Shown here piece after piece: positions 13,847 to 21,574 of a DNA stretch of 30,578 bases. Below the pieces are notes generated by a model that worked only from the letters and a program-made list of their open reading frames with translations, searched no databases and was not told where the DNA came from. The position numbers and the translations under genes were made by a program. The stretch comes from a virus. Each line of letters opens with the position of its first letter. Positions within the stretch are counted from its first letter, which is position 1. The DNA is taken from the IMG/VR virus record IMGVR_UViG_3300013126_000154, positions 1 to 30,578 of that record. The stretch is one strand, 5' to 3'.

Positions 13847-15040
13847 ATGTTAGTTGAAGACACAAATAGAAGCGTAGACGAATTCGGGTACATGACTGTT
13901 AAAAATTGTGTACTCACGGGTGAAGACGTTGCAAAATATTATGGGTACGAGATCCCTGGATTTCAAGCACTTAAACTAGACCCTCAAAAAGTATACAGAG
14001 TTTATAGGCCAGCTGAAGAGATAGAAGATGCTGACTTTAGCAACAAGCCTCTTTTGAGTAGGCATGCAGATTTTTCGGCGGAAGACTATAAAAGTAAGCT
14101 TATTGTAGGCACGATCGGTGATACTGAAATGAACGGAACCGAAAATCACGGTACCGTCGTTTTTTGGAAAAAAGAAGCTATCGAAGAATTAAAAAAGGGA
14201 ATGAAATATCTTTCCTGCGGTTATATTTACATACCAATCTTGGAAAATGGTTTGCACAATGGTATTCCTTATGATATTCGAATGACAAAAATTAGAGCAA
14301 ACCACGTAGCAATGGTTGACAACCCCCGATATAAATCTGCTATAGTGGCAGATGAGATACCTACGTCAATTTTGAAGAAAGGGACAAAAGAAATGTTTTT
14401 TAGTAAAAAGACAAAAACAACTAAAGATTCTGAATGGAATTTTGAGGATGGTATGCAAGAAGTTTACGACTGTATGACTTCTGATGCAAGTGAAGAAGAA
14501 AAAGAAAAAAAATTTGATGAGTTAAAAAATAAAATTAAAGAACATTTACAAGACACTAAAAAACTTGAGACAGCTAAAGATAAAAAAGACGAAGAGTCTG
14601 AAGCAGAAAAAGAGAAAAAAACAGCTAAAGATAAAAAAGACGAAGGGTTGAAAAAAGAAAAAGATAAAGAGGAGAAAGTTGCGATGGACAGCGACTTTAT
14701 AAAAAAAATTGTAGCTGATCAAGTTAGCGTCGGTATCGAAGAATACAAAAAACAAGCAATGGCTTTTGATTCTGCTATTCGTCAATTTGAACGCACCTGT
14801 GGAAAAGTTAATCGTGACAGTTTTAAAAATGCTGCGAGTGTTTACGACGCAATTTTAAAAAATCACGGAGTAGTTTTTGACGGAAAAACTGTTGAACAAA
14901 AGTCAGCGATGGTCGAAATGTTAAGTGATGTAAAAAAACAAAATGTAAGACACAATACTTTAATTGTTGGAGACAGCGATTCATCTTCCACAATAAAAAT
15001 CCCAGACAATATTCTAAATTTTTTAAAAAAAGGAGCGTAA
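13847..15040 (+). CDS. DUF2213 prohead protease with C-terminal scaffold-like domain
   Basis: A 397-aa protein. Residues 1 to about 180 match DUF2213 (RSVDEFGYMTVKNCVLTGEDV, DADFSNKPLLSRH, IRANHVAMVDNPRY), regarded as a capsid assembly protease or processing domain. Then follows a long charged coiled coil with repeated TAKDKKDE (about 240-275) and a C-terminal helical region. The fusion of a protease-like head domain and a scaffold-like tail is typical of the family. ATG 13847 has GAGG 6 bases upstream; a GTG at 13835 overlapping the previous stop is the alternative. An internal in-frame ATG with its own SD lies at 14684. Confidence 0.85.
   Translation: MLVEDTNRSVDEFGYMTVKNCVLTGEDVAKYYGYEIPGFQALKLDPQKVYRVYRPAEEIEDADFSNKPLLSRHADFSAEDYKSKLIVGTIGDTEMNGTENHGTVVFWKKEAIEELKKGMKYLSCGYIYIPILENGLHNGIPYDIRMTKIRANHVAMVDNPRYKSAIVADEIPTSILKKGTKEMFFSKKTKTTKDSEWNFEDGMQEVYDCMTSDASEEEKEKKFDELKNKIKEHLQDTKKLETAKDKKDEESEAEKEKKTAKDKKDEGLKKEKDKEEKVAMDSDFIKKIVADQVSVGIEEYKKQAMAFDSAIRQFERTCGKVNRDSFKNAASVYDAILKNHGVVFDGKTVEQKSAMVEMLSDVKKQNVRHNTLIVGDSDSSSTIKIPDNILNFLKKGA
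14684..15040 (+). CDS. Possible nested scaffold protein from an internal start
   Basis: Within the DUF2213 gene, AAAGAGGAG (14666-14674) precedes an in-frame ATG at 14684 by 9 bases. Starting there would give a 118-aa protein (MDSDFIKKIVADQVSVGIEE...), exactly the region behind the charged linker. Lambda makes its scaffold Nu3 from inside the protease gene C in the same way. AG-rich sequence is common in this Lys/Glu-coding stretch, so the SD could be accidental. Confidence 0.4.
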   Translation: MDSDFIKKIVADQVSVGIEEYKKQAMAFDSAIRQFERTCGKVNRDSFKNAASVYDAILKNHGVVFDGKTVEQKSAMVEMLSDVKKQNVRHNTLIVGDSDSSSTIKIPDNILNFLKKGA

Positions 15041-15043
15041 ATA

Positions 15044-15580
15044 ATGGCTAATTTTGCAACATTTCAAAAAACAGCAGCGAACCCAGACCCCTGGCAAGCA
15101 GGCGTACCCACAGGGCCAATGCTTCCTGGTTACGCAATCGGAGCGCAAGTTGCGACGGCTGTTTATGTAGCGCAACCTTGTTTTTATCTTGGGGTTAATA
15201 CAAACGGTCCCTCTACGGTTGTTTCTTTTGTGAAAGGGCCTAATGATTCTTTCGCAGGTGTAGTCATGAGGAGTAATGCAAATGCGATGGCTTTTTCAGA
15301 CACGATTGCAGGTTACTCTATGACAATCCCAGACGGCCAAGGTTGTGAAGTACAAATCCAAGGGAGCGTACCTGTTCCGATCGCTGTCGCAAACGAAGGC
15401 GCATCACCGCTCGTTGGATCGTATGTTTATGCAACTGACGCAGGGGCTTGGCAAACACAAACACCCAGCGGTACTGCGCCCACAAATTCAACATTAACTA
15501 GATTTAGAGTTTCCGCTGTGAAACCAGGCTGGACAGCCGGTGGATTAGTCGAAATTTCTACACTATCGCCGGCAGCTTAA
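15044..15580 (+). CDS. Capsid cement/decoration protein
   Basis: A 178-aa protein resembling the structural cement (Gp24-like) proteins that trimerise on the capsid surface: WQAGVPTGPMLPGYAIGAQVATAVYVAQPCFYLG near the start, FAGVVMRSNANAM in the middle, GCEVQIQGSVPVPIA, and a late domain VGSYVYATDAGAWQTQ ending in GGLVEIS. It is Gly/Ala/Thr-rich and beta-type, with no signal peptide. It is directly upstream of the major capsid gene with SD AAAAGGAG. Position and sequence agree well. Confidence 0.8.
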   Translation: MANFATFQKTAANPDPWQAGVPTGPMLPGYAIGAQVATAVYVAQPCFYLGVNTNGPSTVVSFVKGPNDSFAGVVMRSNANAMAFSDTIAGYSMTIPDGQGCEVQIQGSVPVPIAVANEGASPLVGSYVYATDAGAWQTQTPSGTAPTNSTLTRFRVSAVKPGWTAGGLVEISTLSPAA

Positions 15581-15593
15581 AAGGAGATTAAAA

Positions 15594-16685
15594 ATGTTTG
15601 AGAATATGACACAACGTGAACTTATTACTCACTTTAAAGAAAAATACGGGATCCATTTCGACGGATCATACAATCCGCTTGTGTGCGACAGCGCAGTTTT
15701 TAAAAAAACAGTTAGAAAATTAGCAATGGACGATGATACTTTTAGCTATAATCCTGCGTCAAACGGCGTTCCAGCGCATTTAACTTTAGTAAATTTAGGG
15801 AAAGTAATCGAACAACTTTTGCCAACGCGAAGATACACTGAGATCGGTGAACCTTTACAATATGGCGGTTTTGAAACAAATACTGCTGAATTGATCACGG
15901 TATCACCAAACGGTCAAGTTGAGCCTTACGCTGACTACAGCGGTACGCAAATGTCAGACGTCAACGCAACTTTTCCTACTCGTGACGTTTTTCGTGGACA
16001 AACAAATATCCAGTACGGTGAGCTAGAAGTTGCGACAATGTCCACAGCAAAATTAGACATCGTTTCAAAAAAACAATATGCGGCAGCAATGAATATTGCT
16101 ATCGCACAAAATAAGCTTTTCTTTTTTGGAAATTTAACATCTGGTGGCGCATTTATTAATCATAATTTTGGTTTATTAAACGACCCTGGACTAAACGCTG
16201 CTGTTCCTGTTACGAACGGCGGATCTGGTTCGCCTTCTTGGATAGTAAAAGCTGGAACTGCAACAGGTGCGCAAGATATTGCAAATGATGTTATTGTTAC
16301 AGCGTATGCAGCTTTACAAGCCCAAATGGGTGGGAATGTTTCTTTAGATGATGAATTTTATTTGTGCTGTTCAACTGCTGCGGCTGCGTATTTAAACAAT
16401 ACAAATAGTTTCGGGAATAACGCTACAAGAATTATTGAAATGACTATGCCGAAAATTAAATTTATTTTTGCGCCTGAGTATGCGACTATCCAATCTTTTC
16501 AATTGATTTTAGCAAAAGCAATCGGCGAAAATCCTGTTAAAGATATGTTCAGCTATAAAGTAAAAGGCCATGGTGTAACGAAAACTTCTCCTACTTCTTT
16601 TTCAGAAAAGTGGTCCTTCGGCAGTTTTGGTGCAGGTATTTTGCAATATGCGCCGATCGTTACTTGTTCTGGAATTGGTTGCTGA
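15594..16685 (+). CDS. Major capsid protein (DUF2184-like)
   Basis: A 363-aa major capsid protein of the DUF2184 group with HK97-type fold expected. Landmarks: LVNLGKVIEQLLPTRRYTEIGEP, the long central region with NIQYGELEVATMSTAKLDIVSKKQYAAAMNIAIAQNKLFFFG, VSLDDEFYLCCSTAAAAYLN, and the C-terminal KTSPTSFSEKWSFGSFGAGILQYAP. It has one of the best SDs in the window (AAAAGGAGATTAAAA), suiting the most abundant virion protein. The codon choice is typical of the block. The N-terminal 70 residues could be processed by the upstream protease; no cleavage site can be assigned. Confidence 0.9.
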   Translation: MFENMTQRELITHFKEKYGIHFDGSYNPLVCDSAVFKKTVRKLAMDDDTFSYNPASNGVPAHLTLVNLGKVIEQLLPTRRYTEIGEPLQYGGFETNTAELITVSPNGQVEPYADYSGTQMSDVNATFPTRDVFRGQTNIQYGELEVATMSTAKLDIVSKKQYAAAMNIAIAQNKLFFFGNLTSGGAFINHNFGLLNDPGLNAAVPVTNGGSGSPSWIVKAGTATGAQDIANDVIVTAYAALQAQMGGNVSLDDEFYLCCSTAAAAYLNNTNSFGNNATRIIEMTMPKIKFIFAPEYATIQSFQLILAKAIGENPVKDMFSYKVKGHGVTKTSPTSFSEKWSFGSFGAGILQYAPIVTCSGIGC

Positions 16686-16695
16686 GGAGAAAAAA

Positions 16696-17055
16696 ATGGA
16701 ATTAATTAACGTTTATTCTAAAGCTTTAATTTCACATCAATTCCCGATTGTGCTAAACGGTGAACAAAAAAATTACGTGATCCACGGGACTAATTCACTT
16801 GGTGTATTAACCGGAAACGTTTTAGTCCCAAAAATCACAGAAATGGAAGAAAATGTTTTTGACGCAATAAAAGAAAAATATAAAGATAATGTTTTTCTCT
16901 TCGGAGGTACGCTAAACGGTGCAAAAGTTGAGCCTCAAATTTATAAAGCAGCAACAAAACAAGACGCCGCAAAAATAATGAGAGACACTAAACCAGTTGT
17001 AACAGATGCGCAAATGGCAACAAAGACAAAAGATGTAACAGTCTATAAAAAATAA
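16696..17055 (+). CDS. Small protein downstream of capsid gene, 119 aa
   Basis: Not assigned to a family. MELINVYSKALISHQFPIVL opens it, followed by a beta-rich core (YVIHGTNSLGVLTGNVLVPKI) and a basic, unstructured C-terminus. ATG 16696 is chosen because GAGGAG stands 6 bases upstream; a longer frame would overlap the capsid gene. Genes in this position between capsid and DUF4054 connector usually code for small head proteins. Confidence 0.72.
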   Translation: MELINVYSKALISHQFPIVLNGEQKNYVIHGTNSLGVLTGNVLVPKITEMEENVFDAIKEKYKDNVFLFGGTLNGAKVEPQIYKAATKQDAAKIMRDTKPVVTDAQMATKTKDVTVYKK

Positions 17056-17066
17056 ATGGTGCTTGT

Positions 17067-17459
17067 ATGCCGATTCCTGATTTTAATATAGCAACATTTA
17101 GGGATACGTATCAAATGTACTATGCTATTCCTGATGCTATTTTAGAAAATCTTTGGCAAGAAGTAGACGTAGTCGGCACGCCGATAATAAAAAAAGTTGT
17201 ATTAACAAAGCAAGAATACTATTACTATGTTGTTGAAGCTCATCTTGCAGAATTGTGGCAACGTGGGCCGGGATCAACCGGAGTCACAAGCGCATCAAGT
17301 CAAGATTCTGTTTCTGTTACTTTTGAAATTGATAAATCACCTTCTTTAATATTTTGGAATCAGACAGCATGGGGGCAAAAAATAGCTTTACTTATAAAAA
17401 TGTTGGGTGGTTTCAAATTTATTTACGGGGGTCAAAATTATTATGACCGTTACAGTTAA
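17067..17459 (+). CDS. DUF4054 head-tail connector
   Basis: A 130-aa protein matching DUF4054: an N-terminal FRDTYQMYYAIPDAILENLWQEV helix pair, YYVVEAHLAELW in the middle, the GPGSTGVTSASSQDSVSVTFE turn, then FWNQTAWGQKIALLIK and FIYGGQNYYDR. This is a head-completion adaptor that binds under the portal. It overlaps the next gene by 17 bases. Confidence 0.82.
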   Translation: MPIPDFNIATFRDTYQMYYAIPDAILENLWQEVDVVGTPIIKKVVLTKQEYYYYVVEAHLAELWQRGPGSTGVTSASSQDSVSVTFEIDKSPSLIFWNQTAWGQKIALLIKMLGGFKFIYGGQNYYDRYS

Positions 17460-17919
17460 ATCAAGTGGAGCTTTAGAAAAATTTTTAACTCAATTTTTAA
17501 ATTTAAAGAAGTCTAGAGTAGACGTTGGTTTTTTTCCTGAAGCGAAATATAAAGATGGAACCTCAGTAGCTCAAGTTGCAATGTGGAATGAATTCGGGAC
17601 AGAAACAAAAAACGGAAAACAATTCATACCACCGAGACCATTTTTATTGCCTACTTATAATGAGAACAAAGAGAAATGGAAACAAAAGTTTTTTTCAGAA
17701 ATAAAAAAACAACTTGATAACAAAAAAATAAACGTTAAAAAAGCTTTAGGAGCTGTTGGATTTGTTGCACAACATGATGTTCAAGATAAAATCGATTGGT
17801 GGGCTGAACAAGGTGTGCCAAGAAACGCAAAATATACACAAGAGAAAAAAGGTTTTGACTCACCTTTAATCGAAAACGGTCATCTTAGACAATCCGTTGC
17901 GTTCGAGGTTACAGAATAA
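17443..17919 (+). CDS. HK97 gp10-like head-tail joining protein
   Basis: A 158-aa protein with the gp10-type signature: VDVGFFPEAKYKDGTSVAQVAMWNEFGT, then IPPRPFLLPTYNENKEKW and a C-terminal SPLIENGHLRQSVAFEV (the usual PL..tG.L..si ending). ATG 17443 is preferred: GGGGG lies upstream (spacing slightly long, about 11) and the start avoids a 50-base overlap. Its stop codon shares bases with the start of the next gene. Confidence 0.8.
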   Translation: MTVTVKSSGALEKFLTQFLNLKKSRVDVGFFPEAKYKDGTSVAQVAMWNEFGTETKNGKQFIPPRPFLLPTYNENKEKWKQKFFSEIKKQLDNKKINVKKALGAVGFVAQHDVQDKIDWWAEQGVPRNAKYTQEKKGFDSPLIENGHLRQSVAFEVTE

Positions 17920-18299
17920 TGGGGATAAATTTAAATTATATCTCTAGCACTGCTTTAACTGCAACTTACCCTATTATAACAGTAACTTTAAATATTTTTA
18001 ACGGACAAACAAACGTATTAGGAACAATCACACCGACGTACACACAATTTACAAATATAAGCGCAAACGTTCAACTTTTGAATTCACAAGAACTTAAACA
18101 CATAGACGGCTACAATTCAACGAAAGTATATAAGAAATTTTGGTTAAACGCAGGTCAATTAACCGGTTTAAACAGAAATTTATCGACCGGAGGGGATTAT
18201 ATTTCTTGGAACGGTTTAGTGTACAAAATTATTGGCGTGGCTAACAATTTTTTAACTGGCTGGGTAAAAGTTTTAACAGTTGAAAGCAATGTGATATGA
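17919..18299 (+). CDS. Putative neck/head-closure protein, 126 aa
   Basis: A beta-rich 126-aa protein (MGINLNYISSTALTATYPII...) with a late WNGLVYKIIGVANNFLTGWVKVLTVE stretch resembling head-closure or joining proteins, whose last strands carry W..G..Y.v.g. It lies between the gp10-like and terminator genes with one-base and four-base overlaps, where myoviruses of this layout keep a neck protein. Family assignment is by position and pattern only. Confidence 0.55.
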   Translation: MGINLNYISSTALTATYPIITVTLNIFNGQTNVLGTITPTYTQFTNISANVQLLNSQELKHIDGYNSTKVYKKFWLNAGQLTGLNRNLSTGGDYISWNGLVYKIIGVANNFLTGWVKVLTVESNVI

Positions 18300-18802
18300 C
18301 ACCTTTGCAAATAATATGGACAATGCTTAAAGATCTACTTACAATTGACTACACGCTATATAATCAAAATAATATCATAGACGCATATCAAAATGATTAT
18401 ACTTTGCCACAAATAAATGATTTTATAATTATTCAACAGCGAAACACACATCAAAATGGCTTACCGTTGAGAGATTTTGATTATTTAAACCAAAAAAAAT
18501 TGCTTACAGGTTTTAATGATTTTGAGTATCAAATTGATTTATATGGGGATAGCGCAGACCTTGCGTCAACTATTCTTTACACTTATTTAAACTCAAGCGC
18601 CGCTTCAAATTATTTAAACCAATATAATATGGGTATTGGAAGAGTATACGATGCTAAAAATTTATCAAGCCCCAATGATCGTGATAGATATATGAAAAGA
18701 TACATGATACTATTTACAGCAATGAACATTCAGACAGTGCAAATACCGATGCAGGGGGTAGGTTTGTCTGACATTAATATCGAATACCAGGAGATTTTAT
18801 AA
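18296..18802 (+). CDS. Putative tail terminator (LIC_12616-like)
   Basis: A 168-aa protein with features of the LIC_12616/neck terminator group: an N-terminal helix, INDFIIIQQRNTHQNGLPLRDFDYLN, YQIDLYGDSADLASTILYTYL and DRDRYMKRYMILFTAMN. Such proteins cap the tail tube at the head end. It overlaps both neighbours (ATGA-type upstream; one base with the sheath gene). Start ATG at 18296. Confidence 0.65.
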   Translation: MTPLQIIWTMLKDLLTIDYTLYNQNNIIDAYQNDYTLPQINDFIIIQQRNTHQNGLPLRDFDYLNQKKLLTGFNDFEYQIDLYGDSADLASTILYTYLNSSAASNYLNQYNMGIGRVYDAKNLSSPNDRDRYMKRYMILFTAMNIQTVQIPMQGVGLSDINIEYQEIL

Positions 18803-20382
18803 TGTCGATTAATATTTCAACTTATTTTCCGGTTAGTTCTTCTATACAAACAATTTTGCCGACTAGCAAAGTTTTTGCAGGTTTAGCATTATCTTCAAAC
18901 CCATTAATCCCAAGCACTTTACCGATGTTGCAATTTAAAAGTGCGCCAGATGTTGGTGTGTATTTTGGTTTAAGTTCAAATGAGTACAGGGCATCTTTGA
19001 AATATTTTGCAGGGTCTTCTTTATCAACGAGTAAAGCTCCTTATATTTATTTTGGTAAATACAATACTGTTGCACTTGCGCCATATTTACGATCTCCAGT
19101 TATTACAAATAGAGTGACGAAACAATCTTCACTTGTCGCAGTAACCGCAGGTGATATCACTGTTTCTGTAAACGGGACAACTTATGCGACAACCGGAATT
19201 AATTTAAGTACAGCTACATCGTTATCTCAAGTAGCTTCTCTTTTGACTACCGCTATTACTACAGCTAATGCAGCTTTAGCTGCAGCGAGCTTTACAATAT
19301 TATACGACGGTGTTTTCAATCAATTTGTTGCGTCAATTACCGCAACTGGCGCAAGCGCAATGATGAATTATTTTTCTTCGTCTACTACACCAAATATAGC
19401 AACTTTAATCGGTTTTACTCAAGCGACAGGTGCAATCTTATCACAAGGTTCGGATGCGGTTTCTTACAATGAGTCCGGTGTAAATTCAAATATGTCTACT
19501 CTTTTGCCATATTTTACTGACCAATATTCAATTGCTTTTGTAGACAACCTTGGCGGTGTTTTAATTGACGCAATTGAATTAGGGTTATCAGCGTGGGTGA
19601 GTGGTCAAAATACACCTGACACTCGTTTCAATTTCTTTTGCTGGAATAACGATTCTGCGTTAGAATTGGCTGCACAATCAGACACCTCTAGCATTTGGTA
19701 TCAAGTCAATGAAGCTGGTTATAGCGATACTTCCGTATTTGATGAAGTTTTGTTGAACAATCCAGACCGTGCTTTTGCTGCCATGGGTGTTTTTGCTGCA
19801 TTAGATTTAACTCAACCCGAATCAGCGTTGACTTTAGCTTTCAAAACCCAATCGGGTTTGCAGCCTTCTGTAACACAAACTTCAATAGCAAAGATATTAA
19901 ATGATAAAAAGATAAATTATTACGGTAATGTAGGCTTCAACGGAGCAAGTACGCAACTAAACTTTTTCTATGGTGGTTACACAACTGGAGCATGGTCTTA
20001 TATAGACAATCAAGTTGCACAAATTTGGATTGCGTTTCAAATTCAAGTCGGGCTTGCTAATTTATTCTCCGCTCTAAATCAAGTACCGAACGACCCAGAT
20101 GGTGATGGATATGTCAGATCTGTTTTAACAACTGCTTTAAATCAATCAATCGATAATGGAATTATCGCAACAGGTGTTGTATTTGATAACGCTACGGTTC
20201 AACAACTATCAGTAGATTACGGTGTACGAGCCCAAGAATTAACTAACAATGGGTATGTAATTGTTAAAAGACCATCTTCACAAGAACAAAGACAAGATAG
20301 AGTAAGTTCACCATGGTTTGTTTTGTATGTAAAAGGTAGTGCTGTTCAATATTTACCCGTAAATACAACTACATACTTTTAG
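18802..20382 (+). CDS. Contractile tail sheath protein (DUF3383-like)
   Basis: A 526-aa sheath subunit. DUF3383-like features: a start with SINISTYFPVSSSIQTILPTS, YFGLSSNEYRASLKYFAGSSLSTSKAPYIYFGKY, an inserted Ala/Thr-rich domain (about 105-225), then NSNMSTLLPYFTDQY, the DNQVAQIWIAFQIQVGLANLFSALNQVPNDPDGDGYVRSVL helix region and a C-terminal DRVSSPWFVLYVKGSAVQYLPV strand that links subunits. It establishes the contractile tail. SD AGGAG. Confidence 0.9.
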   Translation: MSINISTYFPVSSSIQTILPTSKVFAGLALSSNPLIPSTLPMLQFKSAPDVGVYFGLSSNEYRASLKYFAGSSLSTSKAPYIYFGKYNTVALAPYLRSPVITNRVTKQSSLVAVTAGDITVSVNGTTYATTGINLSTATSLSQVASLLTTAITTANAALAAASFTILYDGVFNQFVASITATGASAMMNYFSSSTTPNIATLIGFTQATGAILSQGSDAVSYNESGVNSNMSTLLPYFTDQYSIAFVDNLGGVLIDAIELGLSAWVSGQNTPDTRFNFFCWNNDSALELAAQSDTSSIWYQVNEAGYSDTSVFDEVLLNNPDRAFAAMGVFAALDLTQPESALTLAFKTQSGLQPSVTQTSIAKILNDKKINYYGNVGFNGASTQLNFFYGGYTTGAWSYIDNQVAQIWIAFQIQVGLANLFSALNQVPNDPDGDGYVRSVLTTALNQSIDNGIIATGVVFDNATVQQLSVDYGVRAQELTNNGYVIVKRPSSQEQRQDRVSSPWFVLYVKGSAVQYLPVNTTTYF

Positions 20383-20404
20383 AAATCAAATAGGAGTCTA
20401 CAAA

Positions 20405-20866
20405 ATGGGTTACTTAGCAACATCAAAAAACGCCGTTATATCTTTTACTTCAGCAATCACAGGCACAACAACATTCACAGGATTTTCAGATGAAAATATT
20501 TTATCAATTCCTGACGTCGATGTAATTAAATCCAAAATGGGATGCGACGGAATTCTAAGCAGATCAGTTGTAGCAAAAAAATTAAATGCTAGTTTTAGTT
20601 TCCACCCAGGTTCTCCGTCTTTATTAAAAATATATCAATGGCAACAAGCCGCTTATTTAAGCGGTATACCGATTGTTGGAATTTTAACAGTTGCTCTTGA
20701 GTCTATTGGACAAGCATATGTTTTTCTTGATTGTTCTTTTGAAAGCGGAGCAAAAGGACTAGAAGCGGCAGACGAATTAAAATCTGTGACTATAAAATGG
20801 TCTTCACAATTACCAAACTTATCCTCGTTGGGTGCGATTGCACAAACAGCTCTAGGAGCAGTGTAA
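20405..20866 (+). CDS. Tail tube protein (DUF3277-like)
   Basis: A 153-aa protein that would form the inner tube within the sheath. It resembles DUF3277: KNAVISFTSAITGTTTFTGFSDENILSIPDVDVIKSKMGCDGILSRS, AKKLNASFSFHPGSPSLLKI, then YVFLDCSFESGAKGLEAADELKSVTIKWSS. SD TAGGAG. It stands directly after the sheath and before the assembly chaperone, the standard order. Confidence 0.87.
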   Translation: MGYLATSKNAVISFTSAITGTTTFTGFSDENILSIPDVDVIKSKMGCDGILSRSVVAKKLNASFSFHPGSPSLLKIYQWQQAAYLSGIPIVGILTVALESIGQAYVFLDCSFESGAKGLEAADELKSVTIKWSSQLPNLSSLGAIAQTALGAV

Positions 20867-20867
20867 T

Positions 20868-21332
20868 ATGGAAAAAATTATTACTTTTACTATTGAACAC
20901 AAAGGGATAAACAAAGAAAATAATCACAAACTAAATTTTATTGTAGAAAGATTAAAACCTTTTGAACAATTTAATCTTATTATGAGAATAATTTCGATTA
21001 TTTCAAAAGGTCATCACGATAGTGAAAAAGTTGAACAAATATTGCACAATACCTTTCAAACCGGTAAAAAGATTGAAAAACTAGGAAAAGACACAGAAGT
21101 TAATTCCCTCCAATTAATTCTAGACGCTCTAAAGGGTGCTCTTGCTGAATTATCAGACAAAGATAGAGATTTTTTAGTCAATGAATTACTTAAAAATGTA
21201 AAGATTGATACCGGGCATCCGACTTTAAAACTTGACGCAACTATTGAAGAGTTAAATCAACGTTTAGATACTTTTCACCCAATTTTTAAACTACTCGCAC
21301 AAGTTTTGAAGGTAAACCTAGGTTTTTTATAA
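20868..21332 (+). CDS. Tail assembly chaperone, short (zero-frame) form
   Basis: A 154-aa helical protein between tube and tape measure, where tail chaperones are found. It has a beta start (ITFTIEHKGINKENNHKLNFIVERLKPFEQF) followed by helices. Its last codons are GGT TTT TTA TAA: the -1 slippery heptamer T TTT TTA sits directly before the stop. The gene thus has the two-product design of lambda G/GT. The chaperones bind the tape measure and recruit tube subunits, and are absent from virions. Confidence 0.85.
   Translation: MEKIITFTIEHKGINKENNHKLNFIVERLKPFEQFNLIMRIISIISKGHHDSEKVEQILHNTFQTGKKIEKLGKDTEVNSLQLILDALKGALAELSDKDRDFLVNELLKNVKIDTGHPTLKLDATIEELNQRLDTFHPIFKLLAQVLKVNLGFL
21323..21329 (+). 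promoter_or_regulatory. Programmed -1 frameshift site
   Basis: TTTTTTA in the phase T TTT TTA, the same heptamer as in HIV-1 gag-pol, followed by the zero-frame stop TAA. Six bases further on, GGGA (21336-21339) could pair with TCCC (21351-21354), a weak possible stimulator. Confidence 0.85.
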
Positions 21333-21574
21333 CAAGGGAGAAGATTAGTATCCCATACATTTATTTTGATTCTAGTTTTTGTATCGAACATAAAAACTTA
21401 TTGCCCATCTTTGCTACAATTATTTCTAGCAAATTGGCGACATTGCATGAGCTTCGTCATGTATACTATTATGAAGAAGCTCTTGATCTATATGAATTGA
21501 TTTTAGTTAACAATTATAACGAAATGGCTTATCATCAAGTTAAGCAACTAGAAGCACAAGCGAAAGGTGTTTAA
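21329..21574 (+). CDS. Frameshift extension of tail assembly chaperone (long form)
   Basis: The -1 frame is open for 81 codons from ATA at 21329 to the TAA ending 21574 and has no ATG or other good start near its 5' end. Read after a slip it continues ITREKISIPYIYFDSSFCIE and ends HQVKQLEAQAKGV, giving a fusion of 235 residues. The extension contains a YYYEEALDLYELILVNNYNEMAYHQ helix. The gap between chaperone and tape measure is filled exactly, with the tape measure ATG at the next base. It is the analogue of the T part of GT. Confidence 0.82.
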   Translation: MTREKISIPYIYFDSSFCIEHKNLLPIFATIISSKLATLHELRHVYYYEEALDLYELILVNNYNEMAYHQVKQLEAQAKGV

